DNA of 64,000 nt from Opisthorchis felineus (taxonomy: Eukaryota > Platyhelminthes > Trematoda > Opisthorchiida > Opisthorchiidae). The notes beneath the pieces were generated by a model. The model searched no databases and was not told where the DNA came from. It was given only the letters and a program-made list of their open reading frames with translations. A program made the position numbers and the translations under genes. Shown here piece after piece: positions 1-10,545 of this stretch. The stretch's first letter is position 1; the number at the start of each line of letters is the position of its first letter. Location: the NCBI GenBank assembly GCA_004794785.1, contig SJOL01004778.1:190521-254520 (forward strand), given 5' to 3'.

Positions 1-464
1 NNNNNNNNNNNNNNNNNNNNNNNNNNNNNNNNNNNNNNNNNNNNNNNNNNNNNNNNNNNNNNNNNNNNNNNNNNNNNNNNNNNNNNNNNNNNNNNNNNNN
101 NNNNNNNNNNNNNNNNNNNNNNNNNNNNNNNNNNNNNNNNNNNNNNNNNNNNNNNNNNNNNNNNNNNNNNNNNNNNNNNNNNNNNNNNNNNNNNNNNNNN
201 NNNNNNNNNNNNNNNNNNNNNNNNNNNNNNNNNNNNNNNNNNNNNNNNNNNNNNNNNNNNNNNNNNNNNNNNNNNNNNNNNNNNNNNNNNNNNNNNNNNN
301 NNNNNNNNNNNNNNNNNNNNNNNNNNNNNNNNNNNNNNNNNNNNNNNNNNNNNNNNNNNNNNNNNNNNNNNNNNNNNNNNNNNNNNNNNNNNNNNNNNNN
401 NNNNNNNNNNNNNNNNNNNNNNNNNNNNNNNNNNNNNNNNNNNNNNNNNNNNNNNNNNNNNNNN
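1..464. other. assembly gap (run of N)
   Basis: All bases are N, so nothing can be annotated. The LTR-like repeat that starts at 465 may extend leftwards into the gap, so its true 5' boundary is not visible in this copy. Confidence 0.99.
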
Positions 465-807
465 AGGAAGGTCAGATTCCTGAAAGCAACCACTGAATGC
501 CCGAAATCTACTGAAACCCTCAGCTCCACTAGATGCTAACGTCAGACAACGCCCACTCAATATGCAGCGCGTCACAGTCGTGTACCAAGGCCAGACAGCG
601 TGCGTCAGCATTGGACCAAGTTCAGACAGTGTCCCTCCAATAAATAGCTTGAAGCCGTTGTACTTCCCGCACTTGCACCTGCACTGCACTCGCACGCACT
701 CGCACTCGCACTCACACTCGCTTGTTCGGAATAAAGCTGTTGTGTTCCCTTCGGTGAGTCTTTTTCCGGCACTAGGCACTGGAGCGGGGTCAGCAGCAGA
801 TATAACA
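465..807 (+). repeat. LTR-like repeat, copy 1
   Basis: This sequence recurs almost unchanged at 7444-7747 in the same orientation. The two copies differ by scattered substitutions and by a CACTCG expansion at 669-721 here. Both end at the same place in ...GATATAACA, and CA is a typical LTR terminus. Both contain AATAAATAGC and AATAAAGCTG, possible core promoter or poly(A) signals. No TG start can be fixed because the left side runs into the gap. No primer-binding site follows, and the roughly 6.6 kb between the copies holds unrelated repeats rather than gag-pol, so I read the copies as two separate solo LTR-like fragments rather than one retrotransposon. Confidence 0.6.
669..721 (+). repeat. 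CACTCG/CACTTG hexamer microsatellite
   Basis: A run of imperfect hexamers (GCACTT, GCACTC, GCACGC and similar) sits inside the LTR-like repeat. The second copy has only one or two units here, so the array expanded, or was lost, after the copies separated. Confidence 0.85.
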
Positions 808-810
808 CTA

Positions 811-875
811 CAGGTAGCTCATTTGGGCTAGAGCGATGGCTCATTGATTAAGGTTCGAATCCACCTTCGGCACCT
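811..875 (+). repeat. tRNA-like sequence, probable SINE head
   Basis: GTAGCTCATTTGGGCTAGAGC (814-834) resembles a tRNA D-arm and A box. GGTTCGAATCC (852-862) is a canonical B box, followed by a T-stem-like ACCTT. The 5' acceptor strand is absent: the sequence abuts the end of the LTR-like repeat, and no partner for the 3' CGGCACC is visible. This fits a truncated tRNA pseudogene or the internal Pol III promoter of a SINE better than a working tRNA gene. Confidence 0.5.
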
Positions 876-3800
876 CGATTGCTCATGTCCAAGCTTGGAC
901 AAACTAGCAGTACCTCAGCCTACATATACACTTCAAGTGACGTGGCAGCTGGAACAGTGTTACCGCCGGACGATCCTCCTCTCTCCTTTTCATGAGCAAG
1001 AGCAAACCGTTGCTGGTCACTAGAGCCTAGTTGTTACACTGAAGATTATTTATCTGACGGAGTAAGAGGAGAATTGAAGACATCGGCAATAGTAGATTTT
1101 CGTCTATCTGCGAAGTTATGTTCCCCAAAGAGGGCATCCAGGCCGGTGTTATCTAGCGACCACTAGACCGGCTTATTTGTTACCTAGGATACTGCTAGGC
1201 TGCCCAAGCCTAAACAGGAGGACGATTGGGACCCTCAGCCAGAGAATTGGGCAAGCAGGTTTATCCGCAAGACATTAGTAGTCGGAGTGTGATTAACAGA
1301 GCAGTCTGGGGTAGTTCGTTGCATATGTTTTGCTCTCAGCTAAAAGAATCAGGAAACGGTTACCATTCAGAACACTGGTTCTCACCCTGGAGTCACGATC
1401 ATAAGCAGGCTTCAACTCTTCAGCTATCCGTTTGTCAGGTACGTAAAAAAAACAGGTCGTTTGGTGTGTGTTCCATTTCACCTTATTCCTAATGTTTGAC
1501 TATACTCAGCCTCATCACTTTTCAAGTTTCTCCTCCAAGTTGCACCCACATATCTATCTGAGATGAAATTTGAGACGGACATCCGTAACAGTAAACGGAG
1601 GACCGCGTTACCAGTTTAACTCTGTCAGCCGCGTAACAGTGACAGCAGCTAACTTCAGCTACAAACGTTAAAGCCTATATACCAGGTTCGAGAACTACTA
1701 CTGTACAAAAATTTCCAAGGGTCTCAGAATTAGCCACCAATTCAGTTCAGTAAGATTGGATTGTACGGCTGTTCTGTCACTGGCATGATCCTGCCAGTCG
1801 CATCTCCATAATTCATCAGTTGCCTGATATTAACTTGTTGGGACATGTGCCTCGAACCCTAACAGCTGGCTGAGCTGAATCGTGAATAAGGCTGCAGCAA
1901 TTTATGGCAAACAACCACACAGAATATTTGACTAAGCTCCGACCCATAAATGCTGCTCTGAGCATCCATATTCTACAAGTTCAAACCAAAGAAAGTTCCG
2001 CGCCACAGCAGGAATCATTGGAGAAGTTATTAGCTGAATTAGTCATGAGTAGAACATGACGTCGCAATGTCGTACAATTGTACTCAGTCAGCAAACTTAC
2101 TCTGATCTGACCATCCAAATACTGTGCGCAGCGATACGTTATGACACCACCAATTCAGGCGAGGATGCAAGCTTAATGCGCAGCAGCACCCTGCGAGATA
2201 GCGCTAGACTATTAACTGACAAATTAACCTACAGGTGTAAACGCTGTCAAAAGAACTGGCGTTATATACACATTCTACAAGCGTCCCCGACTTTGTACTA
2301 TCAGATGGATAAAAATATAAAACAGTAAGCGGTTCCACTGAACGGTCAGTCAACATTTTTGCGAATTAAGAGAGTCAAAAGGATCACCATCCGCTCAGCG
2401 GCCACTAGAAGGAATTATCACACACAAAAAAAAGAAAACCATTGCACTGGAATAATTTCTATAGAATTAGAGAATTACAAAATTTGGATATAATTTGTGT
2501 ATGATAAGATAAACTGCTAAGTTCTGTGGGCTTCGTCCACAGTCCATTGGGGATTCCATCCCAAGTTCCGATTTCTTTTCACAGTTTTGTCATCACCTGG
2601 TTGTGGTATTTGCATGGTTTGATCTTTAGAATACCTGTGCGGAGTTTGTCACACCTGTTCTGTGTATGACCGTAATTACTGGTTTTAGATGTTATCGCCG
2701 CATGTAACCATCTGCTCTGTTTCACTAAAAGTTGCGCACAACCACTGTACTGCGTTTAAACAGGCGCACTGCATTTGTCTGCCGTGAATCATATTCGCCT
2801 CTGGTATTTGCAGTGTAGCAGTGACACCATCAGCAGGATACAAATCCATATTTTATCAAATTTAAATTTGAATAGACCAAAACTGTTCCCAGTGTATGAT
2901 CCTTTTTTCTGATAAACTTGATGTGACTAAGTGTATATGCCATGATATACAGCTGCAATGCTGCATTATCAGCGACCAGAGTGCACTTAGCTTGTTTATG
3001 TGTGCTGGATCAATTGAACACGTGCAGTGATGATGTTGATGATGGTGTGGCCACACCTTTACTCCTTAGAATTGTATGAAATATTTTGAGACTCTGAGGA
3101 ATTACACGATGTAGGAAGGTTCTCGGATGTAGTTGATGTATTTTTATGTCGAAACCAGTGTTTCCTATCCAATGGACACAATTAGCACGAACCTATTAAT
3201 CAGTAGCATGTGTATTCCTGTCGATAACCAGAAAGAACGTAAGACCAAACTCACCGTGCATTTTAAAATATTCAGCTGTTGCTGAAACAAACTCACGGTA
3301 AACACCTTACACCTTGACTGTTCATAATATCTGAACAGTCAATCAAATTTGGGTTGAATGAAAATCTACGGATGCATATGGACCACACACCTACTGAGTG
3401 ATAAACAACTTAGAGGCTACTATAGTAGTTTATTGGGACATCCTGATATCTTTCCTTCTGCAGGTGCTTCGAGTTCGGTTGACTTGGAGTAGTTGGACTG
3501 GAGGGCGAAAACGAACGATATTGGGTTTGGAAGCCGTAAGGTTCTCAAAGGGGGTGAGTGACATTTTCGTCAGCGTTCCCTTTTAATTATGTAAAACCGA
3601 TATCGGAGTTCCACAATAAAAAGCCAAATTGATGAGAGTCTGCTAAGTGTTTAGACTGCATTCAGTCTGTACCCACTGCTCGGGCTCCATTACTTTGTCC
3701 TTTTGATACGAGGCAAACAGGTTCGGCTGTCGGCTGTGACCCAGCGAACAAAGTATGGACCTAGTGATTGTGACCTGCTGGGACCATCAATAATTGCTAA

Positions 3801-5089
3801 CTAGTCAGAAGGGGGAGTCTTAACCGAACCGATGGATGTAGCCAATCAGATAGCAGGTTTGGTCGAGATTAGGCTTCAGACTGGTGCTTAAATGTCTACT
3901 TATTTATTTTAGGAAGTACTTACCTCCGAAACCGAGTGTTGACAGTTCTGAATCCCTGTAAGTGAGACCAATCTACGGCGAAAAAAAACGAGAAACACCG
4001 CACAGCATTTTCATCCATGTAAGGGAATATTGAGTAGTGCACATCTGAAGAAACTCCTTGTTGGTTGCTACCATCTTGAATCAGAAGCCGCCCTCATTAC
4101 TTTGACGCTATGCCCCCTTCGTGGTTGTCGCACCTTTCAAATGGGTGTTCTCCTTGACTCAACTGTATTTCATTAGCATCCTTGTTCCAGCCTCCTGTCT
4201 CTGAACTTGTGAACCCAACACAAAAACTCGAGTACTCCCACAGTTGCGGGCTAAATTAAGCCATAAGTTGGCCAGTAGTGAGGGAGGACAACTGACTACA
4301 CACTTGAAGCTCCCAACCCACAGCTGCGATTAAACGGGAACGGCGACGTGCGTTAGAACACCTTAACCATGTTAACGTCAATAGGACGAAATATTCTTCC
4401 TTAGCACAAGCCAGCCTGGTCTTAATAAGTAAAAACTTCTGAAATTCACGCAGTTTATGTTTTGGGATCAAGCAAAAAAAACTGAAATCTACATACCTAT
4501 AGAGTAGAGACTTGATACAGCAAAGTTAATGCTCAAAAATGTAGCTGTGGCAACGTTTGTATGATGAACCTGATTGAATTGTGTTTTTTTTCGGTTGATA
4601 CACAGATCGCCGAAGGTCTTCTGCTACCAACCCTAGAATGAAAACCGAAAAGGAACTATGTTAGAGGTTATAGTGAACATTTAAGCATCACCATGTCTAA
4701 CAAATTCAGTGTCTGATTTTGTGGACCGCGGTACCATCAGGCTGCTCAAAAGATCCTTGGCGGCTTACGAAACAATACTATGGCACAATCCGCGAAATTT
4801 TATTGTTATATATGCACGCACTGCGCAGTGAAAGTTGTCTTGGTTTAGTCAGCCTCTATTCCACGGCCAAAACTCACAACATGTTTAAACAGCGACAATC
4901 TGAAGAATTATAGGTCGGAATGTAGGAGCTCCAGAACTTTCCCAAAATGTTCGAAAATTATTGTTTCAACCGCGGTATTTCTGTACTGATGCAGTGTTTT
5001 ATGGACTTGGGTGGCAAACCAAACAAGGTTTAAAACATTAAATTTTTTGACCACATTTTTTCTTTCTGTTCTCGTGTTTTACAGAACTT
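876..5089. other. intergenic, nothing recognised
   Basis: About 4.2 kb with frequent stops in all frames and open frames below 100 codons. I see no domain motif, no tRNA, and no repeat shared with the rest of the window. Short A-runs near 2427 and 3982 are the only low-complexity pieces. Confidence 0.6.
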
Positions 5090-5275
5090 GCCGAAAGGTT
5101 AAGTGTTCAAGCTACTAGCCGGAAGGCCGCAGGTTCGAGACGCCCTGGAGTTTTATGAGATGAACACTGCTGATGATTCCCAGTAAGGATGAAACAGATG
5201 TATCTGACTTCTCAGCCTTTCAGCATAGATGACAGGATAAAATTTTCAATAAAGACTCTCAAATCTTTTCATACT
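5090..5275 (+). repeat. H2 SINE, solo unit with tRNA-like head
   Basis: A tRNA-Ser/Leu-like head (GCCGAAAGGTTAAGTG at 5090-5105, B box-like AGGTTCGAGA at 5131-5140) is followed by a hammerhead core at 5161-5210. The tail includes GATGAAACAG and an AT-rich end. The same order of head, ribozyme and tail occurs in the right arms of 13300-13860 and 56660-57260. This copy lacks the palindromic centre and the inverted partner, so it is either a half element or the simple SINE from which the fold-back forms arose. The organisation parallels the Smα SINEs of Schistosoma. Confidence 0.6.
5162..5210 (+). ncRNA. hammerhead ribozyme, H2 family, decayed
   Basis: The conserved core CTGATGA (5170-5176) and GAAAC (5191-5195) are intact. 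They flank TTCCCAGTAAGGAT, in which TCC pairs with GGA. Helix III would be AC-AGAT-GT with A5202 as the cleavage nucleotide. The 5' helix I strand AACACTG (5163-5169) matches the other copies, but the 3' strand after the GTA site no longer pairs with it, so this copy is probably inactive. Confidence 0.4.
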
Positions 5276-5587
5276 ACCAAGAATTTTGTAGGTGTATCAA
5301 CAGAAGACGCCTCAATACAATTACAAGGCAAAAAAAGGTGGATATAAATACGGTTGTTTCTGGGGGCATAGGGAATTACACCTTGGTCAATCTTCACCTG
5401 AGACAAACTCAGGTAGAATACACTCAAATCATGTGTGTTAGGTTCAGCATTTGGAATAATGAAAAAGCGCAGACCGTGCAAACACCCTAGTTTTATGAAG
5501 CCAGTTCCCTTAATGGATTTCATGAGAACAAGATGAAGGATAGATTGAATTCAGCTACTTCGCTGGTTATATAGAATTAGAATCAGA

Positions 5588-5732
5588 ACAGGATGGATTG
5601 AATTTATTTATTTCGCGTATCTAATCAGCTGTTTACATACATTCAGAATAAGGGCTGAAGTATGATAACTGGCAGATAAGATGATAGACATACAGACACG
5701 GACCAGCGGGCAAAGGTCACCAGAGCCCAGAT
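5588..5732 (+). repeat. left inverted repeat flanking PLE-1
   Basis: The sequence from AACAGGATGGATTGAATT through ATCAGCTGTTTACATACATT to AAAGGTCACC recurs as its reverse complement at 6270-6440, with small indels and perhaps 75% identity by eye. The arms enclose the PLE-1 coding remnant. Inverted or tandem partial copies (pseudo-LTRs) are common in Penelope-like elements, so these arms most likely belong to the element. Confidence 0.6.
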
Positions 5733-5768
5733 CAGGCTGGCTAAAAGTACTAGGGCAGTGGACATCAC

Positions 5769-6180
5769 ATGGACTGCCACCCTTACCAATGCAAGGCGAG
5801 GCTAGCCACAGATTCAAGTTATTTACACAAATGGAACTTGTTGTATCGACTCTCCGCCACTTTAGCGGAACAGTTAATGACGCTGAATGGGTCGATATCC
5901 TATAAGACAACCTGGACAGGAAAGTACTCCAACCTCAAAAGCTCTCCCATAAACTATAAACGAACCTTAGTACAAGGTCTGTTCACCAAAGCCAGAAAAA
6001 ACTGTTCTAATGAGACATTGGAAAAAAGACCTTACTGGAAAATAATGACTATCTCAGCAGCCTCACCAAAAAGTACAGGAATACTGTGGTACAAAGAAGA
6101 GATAGGAGATGACGTCCCTAAAAGCAGGTATCATCACATTAACGTTCAAAGGGGAACGGATTGATAGACGAGTGTAGCGG
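5769..6180 (+). pseudogene. Penelope-like reverse transcriptase remnant (PLE-1)
   Basis: This is a fragment of the region just C-terminal to the catalytic core of a Penelope-like reverse transcriptase. A 131-codon open frame starts at 5769. From about residue 45 it reads YKTTWTGKYSN, then a KRTLVQGLFTKARK segment, matching the PLE pattern (RKPTWTGxYxxFxSF, then KRxLVxxLFxRARxIC). After about residue 80 the frame drifts. The next landmark, the VPKxGI/LTFKGER segment, appears in a neighbouring frame near 6115-6165. The YxDD catalytic block and the endonuclease are missing. The piece lies between inverted repeats at 5588-5732 and 6270-6440. It is a dead copy; the assignment rests on motif order, since no database search was possible. 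Confidence 0.6.
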
Positions 6181-6269
6181 TGCCTGAGTCAACATCACTT
6201 AACGCTGCGATTTCAGTAGGGATCAACAAAACACGACGAGTGCAGCCCCAGTGCTTTTATTCCGTTGGA

Positions 6270-6440
6270 TCCGGGGGCCGGTGACCTTTGCACACTGTAA
6301 ATATTTCACTGGCCTGTTTTTGTCTGTCTAACAAATTATCTGTCCGTGATCCTAGGCTTACCCCCATTCCAAATGTGTGTAAACAGCTGATGAGATAAGC
6401 GAAATAGCTGAATTCTATCCATCCTGTTAGGATGCTTAAT
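6270..6440 (-). repeat. right inverted repeat flanking PLE-1
   Basis: Reverse complement of the arm at 5588-5732. Read on the minus strand it contains ACAGGATGGATAGAATTC, ATCAGCTGTTTACACACATT and AAAGGTCACC in the same order as the left arm. Arms of about 150 bp separated by about 540 bp could form a long stem in a read-through transcript. Confidence 0.6.
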
Positions 6441-7059
6441 CTTCCTCTCACGATCGAAGTGTAGTTGGTCGGTTCGCAAGTGTATCGGTGATGTGCGAAC
6501 ACCAGATTTTCAAGGACACAGGGTATTCATTAGTATGTATGAAAAATTCCGGTCCGAATGTGTGAATGACAGTCGGCTAAGTGCACTCGTTCCCATCTGA
6601 ACAGTCGGTGTCTCAAACCAGGCACCAGCAGGTGACCGTATCTCATGTGTACTAATGGTCGCTATGTGGTTTCGTTGTCAATCTTTGCCACCTCTTTATG
6701 CACGCAACTCCAATCCTGGTCGGCCTAGATTCTCTCTCTCTCTCACCGGTGGTTGGTGGGCCGGGCATTCAACATTCAACTCTAGGCAACCAAACAGCGA
6801 ACTTTTGGTGTGCTTGATGAACGGAAGATCTATTGCAGGCACAACTATTCTCATCATATTTTTTGCGGTATTATCTAATCGCCTATCAAAAAGGAATTGA
6901 GGGGAGCGGGATGCGATTGTCAAGGATCCCACTAAGTCTATAAGGTGCGCTCCACAGGTGATCAACTAGAGTGAATAAAAAGCATTTGCGACTGCGTTAA
7001 ACTCCAGTTGTGTCCGTTAAACATTTGCATAATGCACTCATTTGCACACCAATTCGGTT
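6441..7059. other. intergenic, nothing recognised
   Basis: No domain, RNA or repeat was recognised. A short TC run lies near 6731-6743. The open frames on both strands at 6655-6965 overlap each other and lack recognisable motifs. Confidence 0.5.
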
Positions 7060-7245
7060 CTAGCGGGTGACCAATCGAATCCATCTGAATCTGTCGTCTA
7101 TGATTTTCTTCAACTGCAAATGAATATAGTTCGCGAAATGCATACAATATGGGTTCAAGTAGAATATAAAGTTGCTCCAAGTTGGGCGAAAGCGGTCGTT
7201 GGTTATCTAACAGCTTTCAGCAAACCTGTGAGTAGTATTGTAGTA
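7060..7245 (+). repeat. H1 dispersed repeat, copy a (right half)
   Basis: It contains the H1 landmarks GGGTTCAAGTAGAA (7152-7165), GGGCGAAAGCGGTCGTTGG and CAGCTTTCAGCAAACC, ending in GAGTAGT. A deletion removes the helix I strand and CTGATGA, so no ribozyme remains. H1 copies also occur at 18830, 22270, 26203, 26755, 36690, 36995, 40096, 47386 and 49583. Confidence 0.6.
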
Positions 7246-7443
7246 GTGAGTAGTGACACTACTAACAAGGTTGATTAAAGCTTTTCGACAACCTTCTACG
7301 GTTTAGTCCTACGTAGGCTCACGCAATATGTGTAGCCCCCGGATTTTATCAGTCTTGTTTCCTAGCTGAACACCAGTTTGCATTATACAACCATTTGCAG
7401 CAAATCGACTACACTACTACTCAAATCCGAACTCGGGCTTATC

Positions 7444-7747
7444 AGGAAGGTCAGATTCCTGAAAGCAACCACTGAATGCCCGAAATCTACTGAAACCCTC
7501 AGCTCCACTAGATGCTAGCGTCAGACAACGCCCACTCAATATGCAGCGCGTCACAGCCTCGTACCAAAGCCAGACAGCGTGCGTTAGCATTGGAGCAAGT
7601 TCAGACAGTGTCCCTCCAATAAATAGCTTGAAGCCGTTGTACTTTTCGTACTCGCACTCGCTTGTTCGGAATAAAGCTGTTGTGTTCCCTTCGGTGAGTC
7701 TTTTTCCGGCACTAGGCACTGGACCGGGGTCAGCAGTAGATATAACA
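7444..7747 (+). repeat. LTR-like repeat, copy 2
   Basis: Direct copy of 465-807, ending at the same ATAACA. It contains the AATAAATAGC and AATAAAGCTG signals and one or two CACTCG units instead of the expanded array. The sequence left of 7444 is unrelated to the gap-adjacent copy, so the 5' boundary of the repeat cannot be set more precisely. RTE-1 begins about 110 bp downstream. Confidence 0.6.
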
Positions 7748-8271
7748 GGGGTCATCCGATCTAAAGCTGTCGCCTTGTCGTGGAAGTCGGGCTTCAGTGC
7801 TGCAATGATGCTGTGGGACATACTGACTGGCGCTCAGATCCTAAAGCTTCAACCATACCAGGCAGGTCAGTGGGGAGCAGCCCGATGAAGAACAGTAAGT
7901 CTCCGTACTGTGAAATATTGTAATGCGAGGCGGTCTGGGGGGTAAAGTCGTACTGTCCTCCGCGATAGGAGTGTGACGGCAGTAAGACCTTTCCCCCAGG
8001 CGACCAGCATGTCCATATTTAGGGAAGTGGCGATGCTGCCTTCCCCCGAGGAAGGACGGGTTAGAAAAGGTCGGTCCTAAAAACCGCACACTCCAATCGC
8101 CCAACGGCCGACCGTGACCGCCGGCGCATTATTCAATACGGTCAAGAAACTTCTAAAACCAAAGAGTCTGGTGCCGCTCAAAAGGCATCAGCTGTGCGCA
8201 GCCGCATCAGGGGTGAGACAGTTATGCCCTACTCCTTGCGCCCTCGGGTTAGGCCAACCCCCTGCAGCCGA

Positions 8272-8452
8272 GCAGGTCAGGCTATTGAGTCATCAGCTCT
8301 GGGCAGGGTCCCCAAATAAAACCCTACTGTCCGCTGCCTCGAGGATCAGACTTTTGAGTCAGAGGCTATGAGACGTCTCTCCCCCCCTCCCAAAAAAAAA
8401 CCTATATCCTCTCACTGCCTTGTGGGTCAGAATTTTGAGTCAAAGGCTCAAG
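8272..8452 (+). repeat. triplicated motif in the RTE-1 leader
   Basis: A motif close to GGTCAGACTTTTGAGTCA, followed by an AGGCT-like segment, recurs three times, starting near 8275, 8344 and 8425 (spacing about 70-80 bp). Internal tandem units in the 5' leader are a known feature of some non-LTR elements and can carry promoter activity; that role here is inference. Confidence 0.55.
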
Positions 8453-10545
8453 GTACCTCAACCAAACCCCCTTCCTCGGCCTGGGAAACCGGGAGGTACC
8501 ATTCGCCTTTGCAGCTATTCGCTCGGCGGTCATCACCCACACTTCCTCCTCACCCATCGAACGATGCAGTGCCATCAACCCATTTACCACCCCCTAGCCA
8601 TTGTTTCGTGTCTAAACCATCACCCAGAAAAGTAAATCAAAACAATCGCTCACTAACCCCAAAAGATCTGATCCGCGTTGCAGCCGTCAACTGAGCAACA
8701 AGTGTGTCTTTCTGAAACCTTGCTTTCCCTCTCTATCAATGTATGTTGCCTCCGAAACACGCATAAAAGACACCACATCGTTCGTTCACCTCAGGCCGCT
8801 TACGACGGGCTTACGTTTTCCACATTTCACTCTTCGGGTATCTGGTGTCCCTGAAGCAGTGGCTCGTGGTATCTACGGTTTAGGTACCGCACCCAGCGCC
8901 CCGGGCTAAAAGCGCTTCATTGGGCTGGATCTTTGCATTGTGTGGTTGTCTGTCTCATGTAAGATCAATGCAGGTCGATGCGGTAAACGGCGTTTGTTTA
9001 TGGTATAAGTGTACGCCCCGAAAGACTGCAGTTCTGAGACTGAGAGCGACGGGCTTTTTCGAGATCTGTCGCGGCTGATTCGGTCAGCAAAAAGGACGAA
9101 TATAGTAATCCTGATGAGTGATATGAATGCCAAAGTTGGACGGCAAAGCCCGGAAGAAGCACCAGTAGCTGGCAGATTTGGAGTCGATGTTTAGCGTACG
9201 GATAATGGGGAGCGACTGCTTCATTTGTGTGCTGATCATCGTCTCTTCCAGGCCAGTACAAACTTCCAGCACAAACGCTCACAGGGGGTTGCTTGGAGGT
9301 AGCAACCGCAAGACTTTCATTGACTCAATTGGACCATTTGGCTATCAGTTACTAATGGACAGCCTCAATTATGAATTGCCGTTTCTTCTGGGGTACGCAA
9401 CTTGATTCCGATCATGTCATTGTGCGAGTCCGGTTATCACTTCGCTTTCCGTCAGCATTAAGTGCGCCAAAGAAGAGCACTTCCATTAATCTACTTTGAC
9501 AAGTTTTAGTACCCCCAGGAGTATCGAGTTGCTCGGGCTAGAAAACTATTGGAAACGCACAGTCATGCGGATGGAGGTTACCTTAAGGCTGAATAGAAGC
9601 GATTCAAAGAAACTATGCTCTCAGCTTTCAGAACTGTTTGTCGAAGCCACTTGACTTGACCAGATGAACAATGGATATCGTCGAAATCAGCAGATCTCAT
9701 TGCCGCCAGAAAGACCATACCAACAACTAGTGACTGTGAGGTCCTTCAAACACCGGATTATCAGGAGCCCAGATGATGGAGAAGGCTTTCGCTGCAGCGC
9801 TCTTTTTCAGCAGATTCGATCAACCGATCAAAAGAAGACAAGTGTCAGCTAAAAGATACACGAAAAAGACGGAATGGCAATTTACTCACAAAATCGTGGT
9901 CTTGAGCAATGGGCTGAACACTTAAAAGAACAGTTCACTTGGTCTCCTTCAACAGAACCTCTGTAAAACCCAGCGGGCTTGAATTGAACATCAACACCAG
10001 CCCACCATCAACAACAGAATTCCAGCGTGAGATATCAATCCTCCAACGTGACCCGGATGGTCCTCACCCCGCTCTCTTCAAGTAACGTGTCGATGTTCTG
10101 GTGAACACTCTGACAACCATACTGCAGAAGATTTGGAACGAAAACAGAATACCAGCCGAATGAAGCTCCTCGACCGCCATCCCAGTTTTCAAAAAGGGTG
10201 CAAGAAAGTTATGCGAGAACCAGTGTGGCGTCAGCCTGCTATCCGTCGCATCTAAGGTGCTCTGTGACATTATTCTACACAGGTTGATGGATTATCGGGA
10301 GAGACAGATTCATGAGAATAATGCTGGGTTTCACCGATGCCGAAGATGCATCGACCACATCTTTACTTGAGACAATTTCTTGAACAGCGCCACTCCTTCA
10401 AACTTACCATGTTTGTCGTCTTTCTTGATCTGAAGGCTGCTTTTGACTCAGTCGATCGTTAGAAACTTTGACTGTGTCTGGTGATTAAAGGTGTCCCTTC
10501 CAAATTTATATCCTTTATGAGACTCCGTATGCGAACTCCTGTGGG
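8368..10545 (+). pseudogene. RTE-1 endonuclease-reverse transcriptase ORF, decayed
   Basis: The product would nick target DNA and reverse-transcribe the element RNA. The N-terminal open frame (8368-8694) is Pro/Ser-rich and ends in SLTPKDLIRVAAVN, the usual lead-in to the endonuclease. With frame changes the reading continues through a SETRIKDTT-like segment (about 8750), VYAPKDCSSETESDGLF (9009 on), MSDMNAKVG (about 9115-9140; the GDxNAKxG catalytic block) and RTDNGERLL (about 9190). It then reaches DSDHVIVRVRL (about 9400). The reverse transcriptase part shows PVFKKGA (about 10180), a GVSLLSVASKVL segment, an RQFLEQRHSFKL segment and FLDLKAAFDSVDR (about 10420), followed by a stop. Many stops and frameshifts make this a dead copy. 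Confidence 0.75.

Larger units (their letters stand above)
7856..10545 (+). mobile_element. RTE-1, non-LTR retrotransposon with 5' end but no 3' end
   Basis: A GC-rich leader (about 7856-8367) is followed by a decayed frame encoding an apurinic-like endonuclease and the N-terminal half of an RTE-clade reverse transcriptase. Recognisable similarity stops near 10545, just after the block corresponding to FDSVDR. The catalytic YADD block, the C-terminus and the 3' tail seen in other copies (for example 42685-42850) are absent. Most non-LTR insertions are 5'-truncated, so a copy that keeps the 5' side and loses the 3' side points to a later deletion or interruption. The exact 5' boundary is my estimate. 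Confidence 0.7.

Noticed and set aside
6385..6415. CTGATGA followed closely by GAAAT in the right arm of PLE-1, looking like a hammerhead core.
   Set aside because: Only GATAAGC separates the two strands, leaving room for a single pair in helix II, and GAAAC is not present.
465..7747. Reading the whole interval as one intact LTR retrotransposon.
   Set aside because: No primer-binding site, polypurine tract or gag-pol motif was found between the repeats; the content is PLE, SINE and unrecognised DNA.
9110..9130. CTGATGA near GATATGAAT, another possible hammerhead core.
   Set aside because: It lies within the RTE-1 endonuclease coding block (SDMNAKVG) and has no helix II or helix I partners.
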